Assembly (NCBI RefSeq): GCF_039541235.1 | Contig: NZ_BAABFV010000001.1 | Coordinates: forward strand, 558,001-622,000 | Length of the DNA: 64,000 bases | Origin: Kangiella marina | GTDB lineage: Bacteria; Pseudomonadota; Gammaproteobacteria; Enterobacterales; Kangiellaceae | Direction: 5' to 3' | In this document: piece after piece, positions 9,001 to 17,352 of the stretch | Layout: each line of letters opens with the position of its first letter | How positions within the stretch are numbered: position 1 is the stretch's first letter | Position numbers and translations under genes: made by a program | Notes under the pieces: generated by a model | Databases searched by the model: none | Seen by the model: the letters and a program-made list of their open reading frames with translations, nothing else | Told to the model about the DNA's origin: nothing

Positions 9001-11494
9001 CAGACGGATTGCTTAGACTAAAAGTAAACTGCCCCGCAATACCACTTCCTTCAGCGGTATCAGCAGTTGCCGCGATTGTAACCTCAGTGGCATCATCATT
9101 ATTAATGGTGCCGTTCGCGCTTGCCGTGGTAATAGCAGCATTACGAGAGGGGTTTGAAATTGTTAAAGCAACAGTTTCATCTGACTCAACCTTTAAGTCA
9201 CCATTGACTGTTACTGAAATTGAAGTACTGGTACTGCCCGCTGCAATAGTGCCACTTCCGCTTGCAGCAACATAATCACTGTCCGCCGTTGTAGCCGTAC
9301 CATCTGAGGTAGCAAAATCAAACGTTACTTCGGACTCACTGGTCACCGCATTTGCGAATTGCACCGTGTAGTTCAAAGTCACTGTCCCGTTATTACCTTC
9401 AACAACACTTGTCGGCAACACTTCTAATTCAGCAGTATCATTGTCATCAATGGTCACGGTAGCTTCATTGCTACCGGCATCAATAGTTCCATCAGAAGTT
9501 GTGCTTAAAGTCACAACGACTGTTTCAGCGCCTTCAACTATCGTGTCGTCAGCTACTGTAACATCAACGGTTGCGCTGGTATCACCAGCCGGGATCGTCA
9601 CGGTACCTGAAAGAGCCGTATAATCGTCAGTAGCAGTAGCCGTACCAGAAACGGTATAGGTTACTGTAGTATCAACCGAACTAGGATTGCTTAAACTAAT
9701 GGTAAACTGGCCATTATTAATGGGCTCTGCAGCTAAAGCATCGTTCGCTGCAACGCTAACCGTAAACTCGTCATTATCCTGAATCGTGTATGTGTTTGTT
9801 GACTGAGCATTCGCATCGCCATTGGCATCACCAACAATTAATCGTGGATTGACGCTTTCCAAAACAAAGTCTATGGTTTCATCTGCTTCAAAAAGAGTAT
9901 CGTCAACTACCGATAAGTTAATTGGCACCGAAGTTCCAGCACCACCGCCATAAGTCCCCGCAGGTATAACAATTGTGACCACATTCGTATAGTCAACACC
10001 AGAGCCCGTCGCCGAACCGCCGGTAACGTTAATGTTGATGTCTGTGTCATTTGGTAATACCCCTAACAGTCTTAGCCTTGGTTGGACGGTAACGGACTCA
10101 TCAGCAGAATCAGTAGCAGAGTCAAACTCGATCAACACTACTGAGTCGTTATCCTGAATGGTGACAACCCCTGCACCATCATTGATCGTCGCTAGCCCAC
10201 CAGTAATATTAGAGAGTGTTAAGTTAAAGGTTTCATTATTCTCTATAGAGCTATCATCGTTGATAGTGACTGAAATTGACTGCACTTCACCATTATTACC
10301 TACAAAGCTTAACGTGCCAGAGTTAGCGATATAATCTTGAAGCATGCCTGCCTGAGCGGTGCCATTCGACGTTGCAAAGTCCACGTCAAAACCAGACGCC
10401 GTTGAACCAGTCAAAGTAACGTCGATAGTAGCCGTGCCTGCCGCTTCATTGACGGTAATATCAGCGATTGAGACACTAGCTGCATCATCATTTTCAATCA
10501 CTGTATTCGCGACAGCGTCTGACGCTGTCGCATTGGAAGAAATATTGCTTAAGGTAACGCTAAAGTTTTCATTAGGTTCTACTACCGTGTCGCCATTCAC
10601 TGTAACGCTGACCGTTGCACTACTAGTTCCTGCCAAAATCGTTCCAGTTACAGAACCATTTGCTACAGCGACGTAGTCTGAGCCTGCTAGCGCTGAGCCA
10701 TCGGTGGTAAAATAATCGAAAGTAATGTCATCACTGGTCGTGACAGCATTGGTGATGCTCACTGTATAAGTAAAGGTTGTGGTACCAGCATCAGTTTCTA
10801 GCTCTGACACATCAGCAATGCCGATTTGAGCTTGCGGGTTGACCACTAAGTCAGCAGACGCTGCTGGGCTTGCTCCCATTCCCGTGTCCAATGCTCCGGC
10901 TGGGATCTGGTTGGTATGAGTACCTGCCGAAGAACTGGTTACCTCGGCGGTGATGGTACAAGAACTATTTGCAGGGATAGTGGCGCCAGAGCCGAGCGTG
11001 ATTGATGAGCCGCCATCAGCCGCTGTTAAAACCCCAGTACCGCCACAGGAATCCGTAGCATTTGAAGGCGTTGCCAAAACAACTCCTGCAGGTAGATTAT
11101 CAACAAAATCGGCTTGAAGAGTGGCTTCAAAATCATTTGAATTACTCAACGTAAGGGTAAGGGTCGAAAGGCCATCAAAGTCTATGGTCGACGGTGAAAA
11201 AGACTTGGTCGGCTGAGGAATAACGACATTCAGTGAGCTTGAATCTGTCGAGCATGCTGCAATAGTCGGATCGGCAACAGTACAACCGCCATTTGTATTG
11301 TTAGCGGTATTATCATCAGTAACATTCGTAGGTAACGTTACGGTAACGGTATTCTCAATGGTTGAAGGGTAATCAACTGCTAAAGCTATGTTAGAAAACA
11401 GTACAACCGTTATTAAAAATAAATACTTAGAACACTTAACAGAAAACTTGGTAAAAGCACCCCAGTTAACCCAACTATTACTTAAAACTACCAT
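1..11494 (-). CDS. Giant secreted Calx-beta repeat protein, N-terminal part (C-terminus outside window)
   Basis: One uninterrupted minus-strand frame runs from the ATG at 11494 to the window edge, 3831 codons, with no stop seen. Residues 1-39 look like a Sec signal peptide ending SNIALA, followed by VDYPST. Next comes a domain beginning KSFSPSTIDFDG that resembles DUF7933/DUF11 modules, with paired cysteines, up to about residue 210. From about 10.85 kb down to base 1 there are about 32 Calx-beta-like units. Each carries a DND-type junction, a GSDY or GTAVAGSDY-type strand and a VTVxDDxxVE(G/P)NE-type strand. The units repeat every 333 bp (111 residues) over most of the length. Calx-beta arrays bind calcium and occur in large bacterial surface adhesins and matrix proteins; an adhesin role here is inference. 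The anchor or secretion signal at the C-terminus cannot be seen. The start has only a weak upstream AGG. All plus-strand open frames over it are shadows. Confidence 0.93.
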   Translation of the reverse strand, partial: MVVLSNSWVNWGAFTKFSVKCSKYLFLITVVLFSNIALAVDYPSTIENTVTVTLPTNVTDDNTANNTNGGCTVADPTIAACSTDSSSLNVVIPQPTKSFSPSTIDFDGLSTLTLTLSNSNDFEATLQADFVDNLPAGVVLATPSNATDSCGGTGVLTAADGGSSITLGSGATIPANSSCTITAEVTSSSAGTHTNQIPAGALDTGMGASPAASADLVVNPQAQIGIADVSELETDAGTTTFTYTVSITNAVTTSDDITFDYFTTDGSALAGSDYVAVANGSVTGTILAGTSSATVSVTVNGDTVVEPNENFSVTLSNISSNATASDAVANTVIENDDAASVSIADITVNEAAGTATIDVTLTGSTASGFDVDFATSNGTAQAGMLQDYIANSGTLSFVGNNGEVQSISVTINDDSSIENNETFNLTLSNITGGLATINDGAGVVTIQDNDSVVLIEFDSATDSADESVTVQPRLRLLGVLPNDTDININVTGGSATGSGVDYTNVVTIVIPAGTYGGGAGTSVPINLSVVDDTLFEADETIDFVLESVNPRLIVGDANGDANAQSTNTYTIQDNDEFTVSVAANDALAAEPINNGQFTISLSNPSSVDTTVTYTVSGTATATDDYTALSGTVTIPAGDTSATVDVTVADDTIVEGAETVVVTLSTTSDGTIDAGSNEATVTIDDNDTAELEVLPTSVVEGNNGTVTLNYTVQFANAVTSESEVTFDFATSDGTATTADSDYVAASGSGTIAAGSTSTSISVTVNGDLKVESDETVALTISNPSRNAAITTASANGTINNDDATEVTIAATADTAEGSGIAGQFTFSLSNPSDTDTVVNITAGGTAVAGTDYATLVSSVTIPANTTSVNVNVLVIDDSLVEPTETVVVTLDTVSSGNATIGAQNSATVNIADNDTASIAIGDVTVDEANGTATFDVTLTGNVQDSFTVDYATADNSAVAASDYTATTGTLNFTGNNGEMQSFTVLITDDGVAEATETFFANLSNLSNSLVTISDSQGVGTITDNDNASLAINNRAVSEADGTATFTVTLTGDVQGGVSVDYATADNTALSGSDYTAATGTLNFAGTNGEQQTITVTITDDAVVESSESYFVNLSGISNPVVTLADGQGIGIINDNDNASLAIDDVSVNELDGSAIFTVTLTGEVQGGVSVDFATSDDTANAGSDYTANTGTLNFAGTNGETQTITVSITDDAVAESSETYFVDLSNVNQAGVTLSDNQGLGTITDNDIASLTINNVTIDEDAGTATYTVTLDNAVQGGSVVNYSFTDGTATGGVDYDNTNGSVTFIGNAGETQTFTVDIFNDAIYEGNETFTVNLNAVNPVINDSDSASTIIDDETLEVSVFASVANASEPGTDGEFTISLNNVSTEDTTVNLSYSGTAANPGDYSLSGVVDPTTVVIPAGTSSVTVAVNVADDTIVEPTETVIATINTVSEGTIANSSATVEIADNDAATVTVEDVSANESVGSVTFTITLDNDVAGGTNVTYSFTDGTATGGGTDYASTGGTVTFTGTAGETETFTVAYTDDNITEGNETFTVSLSADNPSVTDTDTATGTIEDNDALTASIAASVAAASEPATDGEFTVSLSNPSDTDTTVFIDYAGTATTASDYNLIGASGTTSVTIPAGSTSATVAVDVIDDALVEGSETVEAAITAVSNGSIGTATDTVTIADNDSRVWVDDVSVNEADGTATFTITLEEAIAGGTDVNYSFTDGTATGGGTDYDSTGGTVTFAGTAGETRTFTVAITNDATVEGDETFTVNLDAVNPNVIDTDTAIGTIVDDDALTVSVVATIPTAQEPATDGQFTVSLSTTSATDTTITLDYTGTATGGSDYNLTGVDGTTTIVIPAGSTDAIVIVEVLDDTLVEANETVIATITSTDNGTISGSTDTVTIESDDTASVTVEDVTVSEDAGNATFRITLNGDVDGGTNVTYSFTDGSAVGGGTDYDSTGNTVSFVGTNGEFIDILVPITNDAIVEFDETFTVNLSASNTLVDATDIATGTISDDDTPLTTSILATVSNASEPMTDGEFTISLSAESSTDTVITIDYTGTAVDGSDYALTGASGTTTVTIPAGDTSATVAVDVTDDNLVESSETVIATITSVSNGVISNDTGTVTIADNDNSSVTVDDVNVNEGAGTATFTITLSNAVDGGTDVNYSFTDGTATGGGTDYDSTGGTVAFVGTAGETATFTINITDDGLVEGNETFTVNLNAVNPQVNDTDTATGTIVDNDNLEVSVIASVATASEPVTNGEFTISLNTQSATDTTVTLTYSGTATDPADYGLNGVNGTTSVVIAAGDTFATVAVEVLDDNVVEPTETVIATIDSVSNGTITNASDTVNINDDDAASVSVTNVTVNEADGSASFVVTLSGNVQGGVNFDYTTTDGTAVAGSDYIATSGSQGFVGNDGETVTINVPITNDAVVEGNETFTLDLSNLDNTGVAFADDQGLGTITDNDSATVAVNDVTVAEDGINAVFTVTLTGDVQGGVSFNYTTTDGTAVAGSDYTATSGTETFTGTNGETITINVPITDDAVVEGNEGFTLDLSNLDNTSVTFSDNQGQGTITDNDTATVAIDDVSIGEDGSNATFTVTLTGDVQDGFTLNYATNDGTAVAGSDYTAASGSLSFNGTNGETQTITVPITDDAIVEGNEGFTVDLSGLSNASVSFSDAQGAGTITDNDTASLAIDNTVVSEAGGTVTFTVTLTGDVQDGVSVDYATADNTALAGSDYTTATGTLNFTGTNGEQQTIIVTITDDAVAETAESYFVNLSNTSNTSVTLADGQGIGIINDNDSATVAVNDVTVAEDGINAVFTVTLTGDVQGGVSFNYTTTDGTAVAGSDYTATSGTESFTGTNGETITINVPITDDAVVEGSEGFTLDLSDLDNTSVTFTDNQGQGTITDNDNLEVSVAATTAAATEGVANGQFTVSLNTTSATDTTVTIDYNGTAIDPDDYGLTGASGTTSVTIPAGSTTAVVSVNVVDDNLLENNETVVATISAVSNGSIGTASDTVTISDNDSASVTVADVSVDEAANSATFTITLNGAVEGGTDVNYSFTDGSATGGTDYNSTAGSVTFTGADGETQTFAVAITDDTLVEGTETFTVNLDAVNALVTDTDTATGTIIDDDGASISIDDVTIAEDGTNATFTITLSGDVQNGFNLDFTTADGTATAGDDYTAVSGTRSFVGNDGETVTINVPITNDAVVEGNETFTLDLSNLDNTGVAFADDQGLGTITDNDSATVAVNDVTVAEDGINAVFTVTLTGDVQGGVSFNYTTTDGTAVAGSDYTATSGTETFTGTNGETITINVPITDDAVVEGNEGFTLDLSNLDNTSVTFSDNQGQGTITDNDTATVAIDDVSIGEDGSNATFTVTLTGDVQDGFTLNYATNDGTAVAGSDYTAASGSLSFNGTNGETQTITVPITDDAIVEGNEGFTVDLSGLSNASVSFSDAQGAGTITDNDTASVAVNNVTVAEDGINAVFTVTLTGDVDGGVSFDYATTDGTATAGSDYTATSGSGSFTGNSGETITINVPITNDTIVESDEGFSLDLTNLSNASVSFSDAQGAATITDNDTATVTVDDVTVSEAAGTATFTVTLDSDVAGGTDVNYSFTNGTATGGDDFVNTAGSVTFVGNAGETQTFVVTINEDTIVEEAETFTVNIDAVNASITDTDTATGTITDNDTLEVSVAATSAAVEGGANGLFTISLNTTSSTDTTVTIGYTGTATDTDDYNLSGGAGTTSVVIPAGATSATVTVNVIDDFVLEGDETVIATISAVSNGSINTASDTVTISDNDSASVTVADVTVDENAGIATFTVTLNGEVAG
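1083..1915. repeat. 833-bp perfect direct repeat, copy A
   Basis: Base-by-base comparison shows this block identical to 3414-4246, at an offset of 2331 bp (7 x 333). It spans about 2.5 Calx-beta units inside the giant gene and keeps the frame. Divergence resumes abruptly on both sides: ACCGAA versus CTAAACTG on the left, and ACAAAACTTC versus ACAAAGCCTT on the right. Confidence 0.95.
2771..3082. repeat. Third, slightly diverged copy of part of the 833-bp repeat
   Basis: This block matches 1439-1750 (offset 1332, or 4 x 333) and 3770-4081 (offset 999, or 3 x 333) with only scattered substitutions. It covers about one Calx-beta unit, and indicates repeated exchange between units of the array. 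Confidence 0.85.
3414..4246. repeat. 833-bp perfect direct repeat, copy B
   Basis: Identical to 1083-1915 in every line compared. Perfect identity over 833 bp, including synonymous positions, while neighbouring units differ at many bases, points to recent duplication or gene conversion. Confidence 0.95.
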
Positions 11495-12181
11495 TTAATT
11501 TAAGCCTACCCAACTTATAAAACGAACCAAAGCACCCTTGAGTGCTTTGGTTTTTCAATTCAAACAAGCTGCTTTGAGCAGCCACCTGTCACGCCAAAAG
11601 AAAACTCCAGTGGAAGTTTTGTGTAACAGTTCCTCAATACCCGATCTAACGACAGAAATAATCACTTCTCATCAAAACTCAGTGACGGAACTCTCAATAG
11701 TAGCCAATCTCTATCGTCTGAAATATTTACACTTGCGCTTTCTAATTGTTCGTTAGCTATAAATCAAGACTATTTCTAGTGAAAGTCTAATAGATTCAAT
11801 ATATTACAAAGACGGCTCTTTCACATTCTAGTGCCCTACCCTACAAGTTAGGTCACTCAATAAAAGAGTATATTGCGATTGCATCAATACGTAAAACTTC
11901 GACACAAGGATTTCACAATTTTTTATAATTACCCTTAAATCAATAAGTTATGAGTCGTTTCACTTGAAGTAATTATTAGCTGATTTTGATATATAATCTA
12001 AATTTGAAGTTAACTACCAACTGTCTGAATATTATACAACAAGTTAATGCAAATATGAGAGTCATTTCTGCAGTATTTACATAAGATTTATCTTGAGACT
12101 AGCAACCCATGTACGATTTTCAAACTAACAATTTGATATATGTAGAAAAACACTTAAGGAGGAAGAGAAATTTTAATAAAT
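11495..12181. other. Intergenic region between the giant gene and tRNA-Pro
   Basis: 687 bp, AT-rich. It holds the hairpin cluster at 11527-11620 and must carry the promoter of the giant gene (minus strand). Short open frames at 11538-11756 and 12109-12309 have no recognisable protein features and I do not call them. No riboswitch consensus was recognised. Confidence 0.6.
11527..11620 (-). promoter_or_regulatory. Three-hairpin untranslated leader candidate of the giant gene
   Basis: Three consecutive inverted repeats lie 33-126 bp upstream of the ATG: CCAAAGCAC/GTGCTTTGG (11527-11535/11542-11550), GCTGCT/AGCAGC (11568-11573/11577-11582) and AAAACT/AGTTTT (11601-11606/11615-11620). The first is followed by TTTTT on the plus strand, so it could instead stop antisense transcription. 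The third is followed by CTTTT in the minus direction and could act as a weak attenuator. The function is inference. Confidence 0.4.
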
Positions 12182-12258
12182 TGGTCGGAGCGAGAGGATT
12201 TGAACCTCCGACCCCTTGCACCCCATGCAAGTGCGCTACCAAGCTGCGCCACGCTCCG
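12182..12258 (-). tRNA. tRNA-Pro (anticodon GGG)
   Basis: On the minus strand a 77-nt cloverleaf is seen. The acceptor stem is CGGAGCG/CGCTCCG with discriminator A and an encoded CCA. The D arm has GCGCAGCTTGGTAGCGC, the anticodon stem is CTTGC/GCAAG with loop ATGGGGT (anticodon GGG, reads CCC), and the T arm has GGTTCAAATCC. It lies just downstream of the merR-like gene on the same strand. Confidence 0.96.
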
Positions 12259-12275
12259 ACAATAGAAAGGGAAAA

Positions 12276-12303
12276 TGAAAACGGCGTAATAGTACCGTTT
12301 TCA
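12276..12303 (-). terminator. Terminator-like hairpin after the ihfA/merR end
   Basis: The inverted repeat TGAAAACGG/CCGTTTTCA has a 10-nt loop and a TTTT run shortly after it in the minus direction. It lies between the MerR-like gene and tRNA-Pro and could end the pheST-ihfA transcript. The U-tract is weak, so read-through into the tRNA is possible. Confidence 0.45.
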
Positions 12304-12342
12304 CCATAAATTACAATATTAAAATTGGATTTTGTTTGAGAT

Positions 12343-12693
12343 TTAAATTGAAAGGAATCGCTTAATTTTTTCTAACTCTTCAATGATTTCATCGATTTGA
12401 GCTTTTTCAGCCGGAGAACCGTCCTCGCCACCCTCTTCTAAACACTGACGAGCACCACCAATGGTGTAGCCGTGTTCATAAAGTAATGAGCGAATTTGAC
12501 GGACAATTAACACATCTTCGCGCTGATAATAGCGACGGTTTCCACGTCTTACCGGATCTAGTTGTTCGAACTCCTGTTCCCAATAACGCAATACGTGCGG
12601 CTTTACCGCACATAAATCACTTACTTCACCAATGGTAAAATAACGCTTGCCTGGAATTGCTGGTAATTCGTTATTATTGCTCGGTTCCAACAT
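12343..12693 (-). CDS. MerR-family transcriptional regulator downstream of ihfA
   Basis: 116 residues. A MerR winged-helix occupies about residues 17-85 ([21 protein letters not shown], then RRGNRRYY for the wing), followed by a short acidic helix. It lacks the long effector-binding C-terminus of metal-sensing MerR proteins. The gene overlaps the 3' end of ihfA by 20 bp, the usual arrangement of the small MerR-like gene found after ihfA in many gammaproteobacteria. Its target is unknown. It is probably cotranscribed with pheST-ihfA. Confidence 0.88.
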   Translation of the reverse strand: MLEPSNNNELPAIPGKRYFTIGEVSDLCAVKPHVLRYWEQEFEQLDPVRRGNRRYYQREDVLIVRQIRSLLYEHGYTIGGARQCLEEGGEDGSPAEKAQIDEIIEELEKIKRFLSI

Positions 12694-12973
12694 AGTCCGC
12701 TACTTTCCCTCTAAGTTTTTGCCCTGGTTTAAACGTAACAACTCGACGCGCACTGATAGGAACTTCTTCCCCAGTTTTTGGGTTACGTCCAGGGCGCTGC
12801 GCTTTATCACGCAATTCAAAATTACCGAAGCCAGAGAGCTTGACATTATACCCCTGCTCTAAGGAATCGCGGATCTGCTCAAAAAAAGCTTCTACAATTT
12901 CTTTAGACTCACGCTTATTCAAGCCCAGCTCTTCATATAAACGTTCTGCCATATCAGCTTTTGTTAATGCCAT
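12674..12973 (-). CDS. ihfA: Integration host factor subunit alpha
   Basis: 99 residues starting [20 protein letters not shown]. The DNA-binding beta arm carries [12 protein letters not shown] with the helix-kinking proline region, and the C-terminus ends in the [11 protein letters not shown] segment typical of IHF/HU. The ATG at 12973 is chosen because GGAG sits 7 nt upstream; a TTG two codons earlier is not needed. IHF-alpha pairs with IHF-beta (not in the window) to bend DNA. It follows pheT by 44 bp, the conserved pheST-ihfA order. Confidence 0.97.
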   Translation of the reverse strand: MALTKADMAERLYEELGLNKRESKEIVEAFFEQIRDSLEQGYNVKLSGFGNFELRDKAQRPGRNPKTGEEVPISARRVVTFKPGQKLRGKVADYVGTEQ

Positions 12974-13017
12974 AATCAATCTCCGCTATTTCACCTGTTA
13001 GGCTCTTGTATTCACAC

Positions 13018-15396
13018 TTAGTTTCTTAGGACCGCGCGGTACTCTTCTTCTAAGCCTGTGACAACTTTGTCCACAACAGAATTTATTTCCGCATCTTCTA
13101 ATGTCTTTTCGGGATGACGTAGGGTCATAGCCAAAGCGACACTTTTCTTTCCATGATCAAGATGCTCACCCTTGTATATATCAAAAATAAAGGCGTCTGT
13201 CAGTAAATTCCCACCAATTTTTACAATAAAATCAATTAATTCCCCACCTTTTACCGTTTCGTCTACAATCACAGCGAGATCCCGACGAATCGAAGGAAAC
13301 TTCAATAAAGGTGCGAATTTAGGCAATTCTCGCTCAGATAAGGCCTCTAAATCGATTTCAAAGACAAAAGCATCAAGGTCTAAATCCACTTTTTGTTGGA
13401 TTTCTGGGTGCAGTTTCCCCAAATAACCAACGACTTTTCCACCCAGTACAATATCAGCAGACTGTCCCGGATGAAGGATTTCTTTGCTCGATGGCTTGAA
13501 CTCAAACCGGCGCTTCGTGGTCGATAATAAAGCCTCTAAATCACCTTTGATGTCGTAGAAATCAACTTTTCGTGCATCACCATTCCATGACTCGGTGTAA
13601 CGACGACCTGCTAGCAAGCCGGCCAATGTTGGAATTTGTTGCAACTCATCGCCCGAAGTGTCAAAACGCAATCCCATCTCAAAGAAACGAATTCGGCTTT
13701 GCTGACGGTTGATATTGAACTTTGCCGCGCTCACTAACCCTGTTAATAGATTGGTGCGCATAACGCCCATTTCGCTTGAAATCGGGTTCATTAAAGCGAG
13801 TGGCTTTAACTCTGGCTCTAACACCGCTTGTAGTTTTGGTTCAACAAAGCTGTAAGTAATCGCTTCTTGGTAGCCACGATTGACCAGCAACTCACGCAGC
13901 AGATCCTTGAATATGCGGTTCTCGTTCTGCATAAACATAGCCATCTCCCCCTGCGGCTTACGAATCGGCAGGTTGTTATAGCCATAAACACGGACGAGTT
14001 CTTCAATTAAGCTTTCTTCGTTATCGATATCAAATCGGAAACTTGGAACAGAAACATCCCAACCTTCATCAGCTGGGGTTAACCCTAACCCCAAACGGGT
14101 CAAAATATCTTCAACCTGAGCATCATCAAAGCTCACGCCAACCACACGCTTAATTCGCTCACGACGCAACGTCAGGTGACGTTTTTCAGGCATAGCCGAT
14201 TGATCTTTAGCCTCGATAATCGCACCCGGCTGACCGCCCACAATTTCAAGCAGTAACTCAGTCGCTCGCTCCATCGCGGTACGTTGAAGCTCATAGTCCA
14301 CACCGCGCTCGTAGCGGTGTGATGCATCTGTATGCAGGCCATATTGACGCGCTTTACCGGCTATAGCGATAGCATCGAAATACGCGCTTTCTAAGAAAAT
14401 ATCTTTAGTTTCTGAATTAACGCCTGAATGCTCACCACCCATCACACCTGCAATAGCAAGCGGTTTCGAGCTATCTGCAATCATCAAAGTATCTTCAGTT
14501 AACTCAACTTCTTGCCCATCAAGCAGTGTTAACTTTTCATCTTTTTTAGCCATGCGCACGTCAATGGCACCATCGATTTTAGCCAAGTCGAATGCGTGCA
14601 TCGGGTGTCCCATCTCTAACAACACATAGTTCGTCACATCGACTACAGGATCAATCGAGCGAACGCCAGAACGTTCGATACGCTGCACCATCCATTGCGG
14701 TGTTTGCGCTTCAGGGTTAACCCCCTTAATCACTCGGCCTAGGTAGCGTGGGCACGCTTGTGGCGCGCTTAGCTTGATATCTAACTTATCACTGACTTCG
14801 CTAGCAACGGCTTTAGGTTCAACAAAGTTAACGTCTTCTTGAGTGAGTACGCCAACTTCGCGCGCGATACCGCGGACGCCTAAACAGTCGCCACGGTTTG
14901 GCGTTAAATCAACGTCAATCACATGGTCTTCTAAGTTTAGAAGTTGTTTTAAATCTTGTCCTAATGGTGCTTCAAGCGGTAATTCAACAATACCATCGCT
15001 GCCTTCACCGATATTAAGCTCAGTTTCCGAACACAACATACCGAAAGAGTGTACGCCACGAAGCTTCGCTTTCTTAATTTTAAAATCACCCGGTAAAACA
15101 GCGCCAATCATCGCCACCGCTACTTTGATACCCTTGCGAGCATTCGGTGCACCGCAGATGATTTGTAACTCTTCATCGCTGGCATCGCCCACATTGATCG
15201 AACAAACCTGTAATTTGTCCGCATCAGGATGCTGTTCAGCTGCAACGATCTCCCCGACGACCACGCCAGTGAAGCTATCACCTAAATACTCAAAACCATC
15301 GACTTCCAAACCCGCCATGGTCAACTTATCAACTAATTCTTGAGTGGAAATTTCAGGGTTAACCCACTCACGCAACCACTGTTCACTAAATTTCAT
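13018..15396 (-). CDS. pheT: Phenylalanine-tRNA ligase beta subunit
   Basis: 792 residues, the normal bacterial length. Near the N-terminus (residues 40-150) is the tRNA-binding OB domain with VVVGEIVAAEQHPDADKL. The B3/B4 editing region and B5 domain follow (RRERIKRVVGVSFDDAQVE at about 405-425), and the C-terminal 95 residues form the ferredoxin-fold anticodon-binding domain (FPSIRRDLAVIVDE). It assembles with PheS into an alpha2-beta2 enzyme charging tRNA-Phe. It is separated from pheS by 182 bp, longer than usual, with a structured repeat-like sequence in the gap. Confidence 0.98.
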   Translation of the reverse strand: MKFSEQWLREWVNPEISTQELVDKLTMAGLEVDGFEYLGDSFTGVVVGEIVAAEQHPDADKLQVCSINVGDASDEELQIICGAPNARKGIKVAVAMIGAVLPGDFKIKKAKLRGVHSFGMLCSETELNIGEGSDGIVELPLEAPLGQDLKQLLNLEDHVIDVDLTPNRGDCLGVRGIAREVGVLTQEDVNFVEPKAVASEVSDKLDIKLSAPQACPRYLGRVIKGVNPEAQTPQWMVQRIERSGVRSIDPVVDVTNYVLLEMGHPMHAFDLAKIDGAIDVRMAKKDEKLTLLDGQEVELTEDTLMIADSSKPLAIAGVMGGEHSGVNSETKDIFLESAYFDAIAIAGKARQYGLHTDASHRYERGVDYELQRTAMERATELLLEIVGGQPGAIIEAKDQSAMPEKRHLTLRRERIKRVVGVSFDDAQVEDILTRLGLGLTPADEGWDVSVPSFRFDIDNEESLIEELVRVYGYNNLPIRKPQGEMAMFMQNENRIFKDLLRELLVNRGYQEAITYSFVEPKLQAVLEPELKPLALMNPISSEMGVMRTNLLTGLVSAAKFNINRQQSRIRFFEMGLRFDTSGDELQQIPTLAGLLAGRRYTESWNGDARKVDFYDIKGDLEALLSTTKRRFEFKPSSKEILHPGQSADIVLGGKVVGYLGKLHPEIQQKVDLDLDAFVFEIDLEALSERELPKFAPLLKFPSIRRDLAVIVDETVKGGELIDFIVKIGGNLLTDAFIFDIYKGEHLDHGKKSVALAMTLRHPEKTLEDAEINSVVDKVVTGLEEEYRAVLRN

Positions 15397-15449
15397 AGCA
15401 TTTATCCAGTTTTAGCCAAATGTTATGGCCATAAAAATTCTTTTCATAA

Positions 15450-16604
<1,155 letters not shown>

Positions 16605-16649
16605 TCATCATTTGTCGTATAAAACTTTTCTTAACAAAAAGTGTGGCAT

Positions 16650-16680
16650 AAAAAAAGGAAGAGCATTTCTGCCCTTCCTT
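16650..16680 (-). terminator. Terminator or attenuator between rplT and pheS
   Basis: In the minus direction AAGGAAG...CTTCCTT, with an extra GC/GC pair inside, is followed by seven Ts. A second dyad (TTCTTTA.../...TAAAGAA, about 16735-16762) lies just upstream and could be an alternative structure. No Phe-rich leader peptide was seen, so a pheM-like mechanism is not supported; an L20-operon terminator is the simpler reading. Confidence 0.75.
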
Positions 16681-16777
16681 TAAGACTTTAATCGTTTGTC
16701 ATCGCAGTCGTAAAACAACCTTGGCAACAAATGCTATTCTTTAACTTAGTATCAAACTAAAGAACAGAGTGCTTAGA

Positions 16778-17137
16778 TTAAGCGTCTAGGACAGATTTAG
16801 CTTGGTCTGCAAAAGCAGCAAAAGCCACTTTATCAAAAACTGCCAATTCTGCTAGCATTTTACGATCAACTTCAATGTTTGATTTTTTCAAACCATTGAT
16901 AAAACGGCTATAAGACAAACCGTGTGTACGCGCCTCAGCGTTAATACGTGCAATCCATAAAGAACGGAATTGACGCTTACGTTGGCGACGGTCACGATAT
17001 GCATATTGACCCGCTTTAATTACAGCTTGTTTAGCTACACGATAAACACGACTACGTGCACCGTAATAACCTTTAGCTTGCTTTAAAACTTTTTTGTGAC
17101 GTGCGTGAGCTGTCACACCGCGTTTTACTCTTGCCAT
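16778..17137 (-). CDS. rplT: 50S ribosomal protein L20
   Basis: 119 residues, very basic, starting [16 protein letters not shown] with the family signature [18 protein letters not shown] at about residues 53-70. L20 binds 23S rRNA early in large-subunit assembly. In enterobacteria it also represses its own operon by binding the mRNA; whether that holds here is not visible. It lies 17 bp after rpmI, preceded by a GAGG ribosome-binding site. Confidence 0.98.
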   Translation of the reverse strand: MARVKRGVTAHARHKKVLKQAKGYYGARSRVYRVAKQAVIKAGQYAYRDRRQRKRQFRSLWIARINAEARTHGLSYSRFINGLKKSNIEVDRKMLAELAVFDKVAFAAFADQAKSVLDA

Positions 17138-17154
17138 TTCTTAATCCTCACCCA

Positions 17155-17352
17155 TTAACCGTTAGGAAGCATACGATCGATTTGCTTTGTATCCGCGGCA
17201 TCAACTAGCTTGCCGTGGCGCAAATGACGCTTACGCTTGGTGGATTTCTTGGTCAAGATGTGACGCAAGTGTGATTGCTTGTGCTTATAACGACCCGAAG
17301 CTGTTTTTTTGAAACGCTTCGAAGCACCGCTGTCAGTTTTCATCTTTGGCAT
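17155..17352 (-). CDS. rpmI: 50S ribosomal protein L35
   Basis: 65 residues starting [20 protein letters not shown], with the typical lysine-rich [14 protein letters not shown] tail region. The ATG at 17352 gives the standard family length; an upstream in-frame extension ([12 protein letters not shown]) is rejected as unlike L35. It is a component of the large ribosomal subunit in the infC-rpmI-rplT unit. Confidence 0.97.
   Translation of the reverse strand: MPKMKTDSGASKRFKKTASGRYKHKQSHLRHILTKKSTKRKRHLRHGKLVDAADTKQIDRMLPNG

Noticed and set aside
30-10676. Many plus-strand open frames of 60-105 codons rich in Thr, Val and Ser across the first 10.7 kb
   Set aside because: They all lie antisense to one continuous minus-strand repeat protein, in the same shadow frame, and arise from its composition.
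1-10860. Regular repeats resembling a CRISPR array or tandem satellite
   Set aside because: The period is 333 bp, the repeats are coding and in frame, and there are no short conserved repeats with unique spacers.
11538-11756. 72-codon plus-strand frame in the leader region
   Set aside because: No ribosome-binding site, no recognisable fold, and it overlaps the hairpin cluster.
12109-12309. 66-codon plus-strand frame
   Set aside because: It crosses tRNA-Pro on the opposite strand; the middle of the protein is the tRNA read in reverse.
14843-15343. 166-codon plus-strand frame inside pheT
   Set aside because: Antisense to the conserved pheT coding sequence; Ser/Thr/Pro-rich shadow.
16650-16762. 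PheM-type leader peptide attenuation before pheS
   Set aside because: The hairpin and T-run are there, but no short frame with a run of Phe codons was found upstream.
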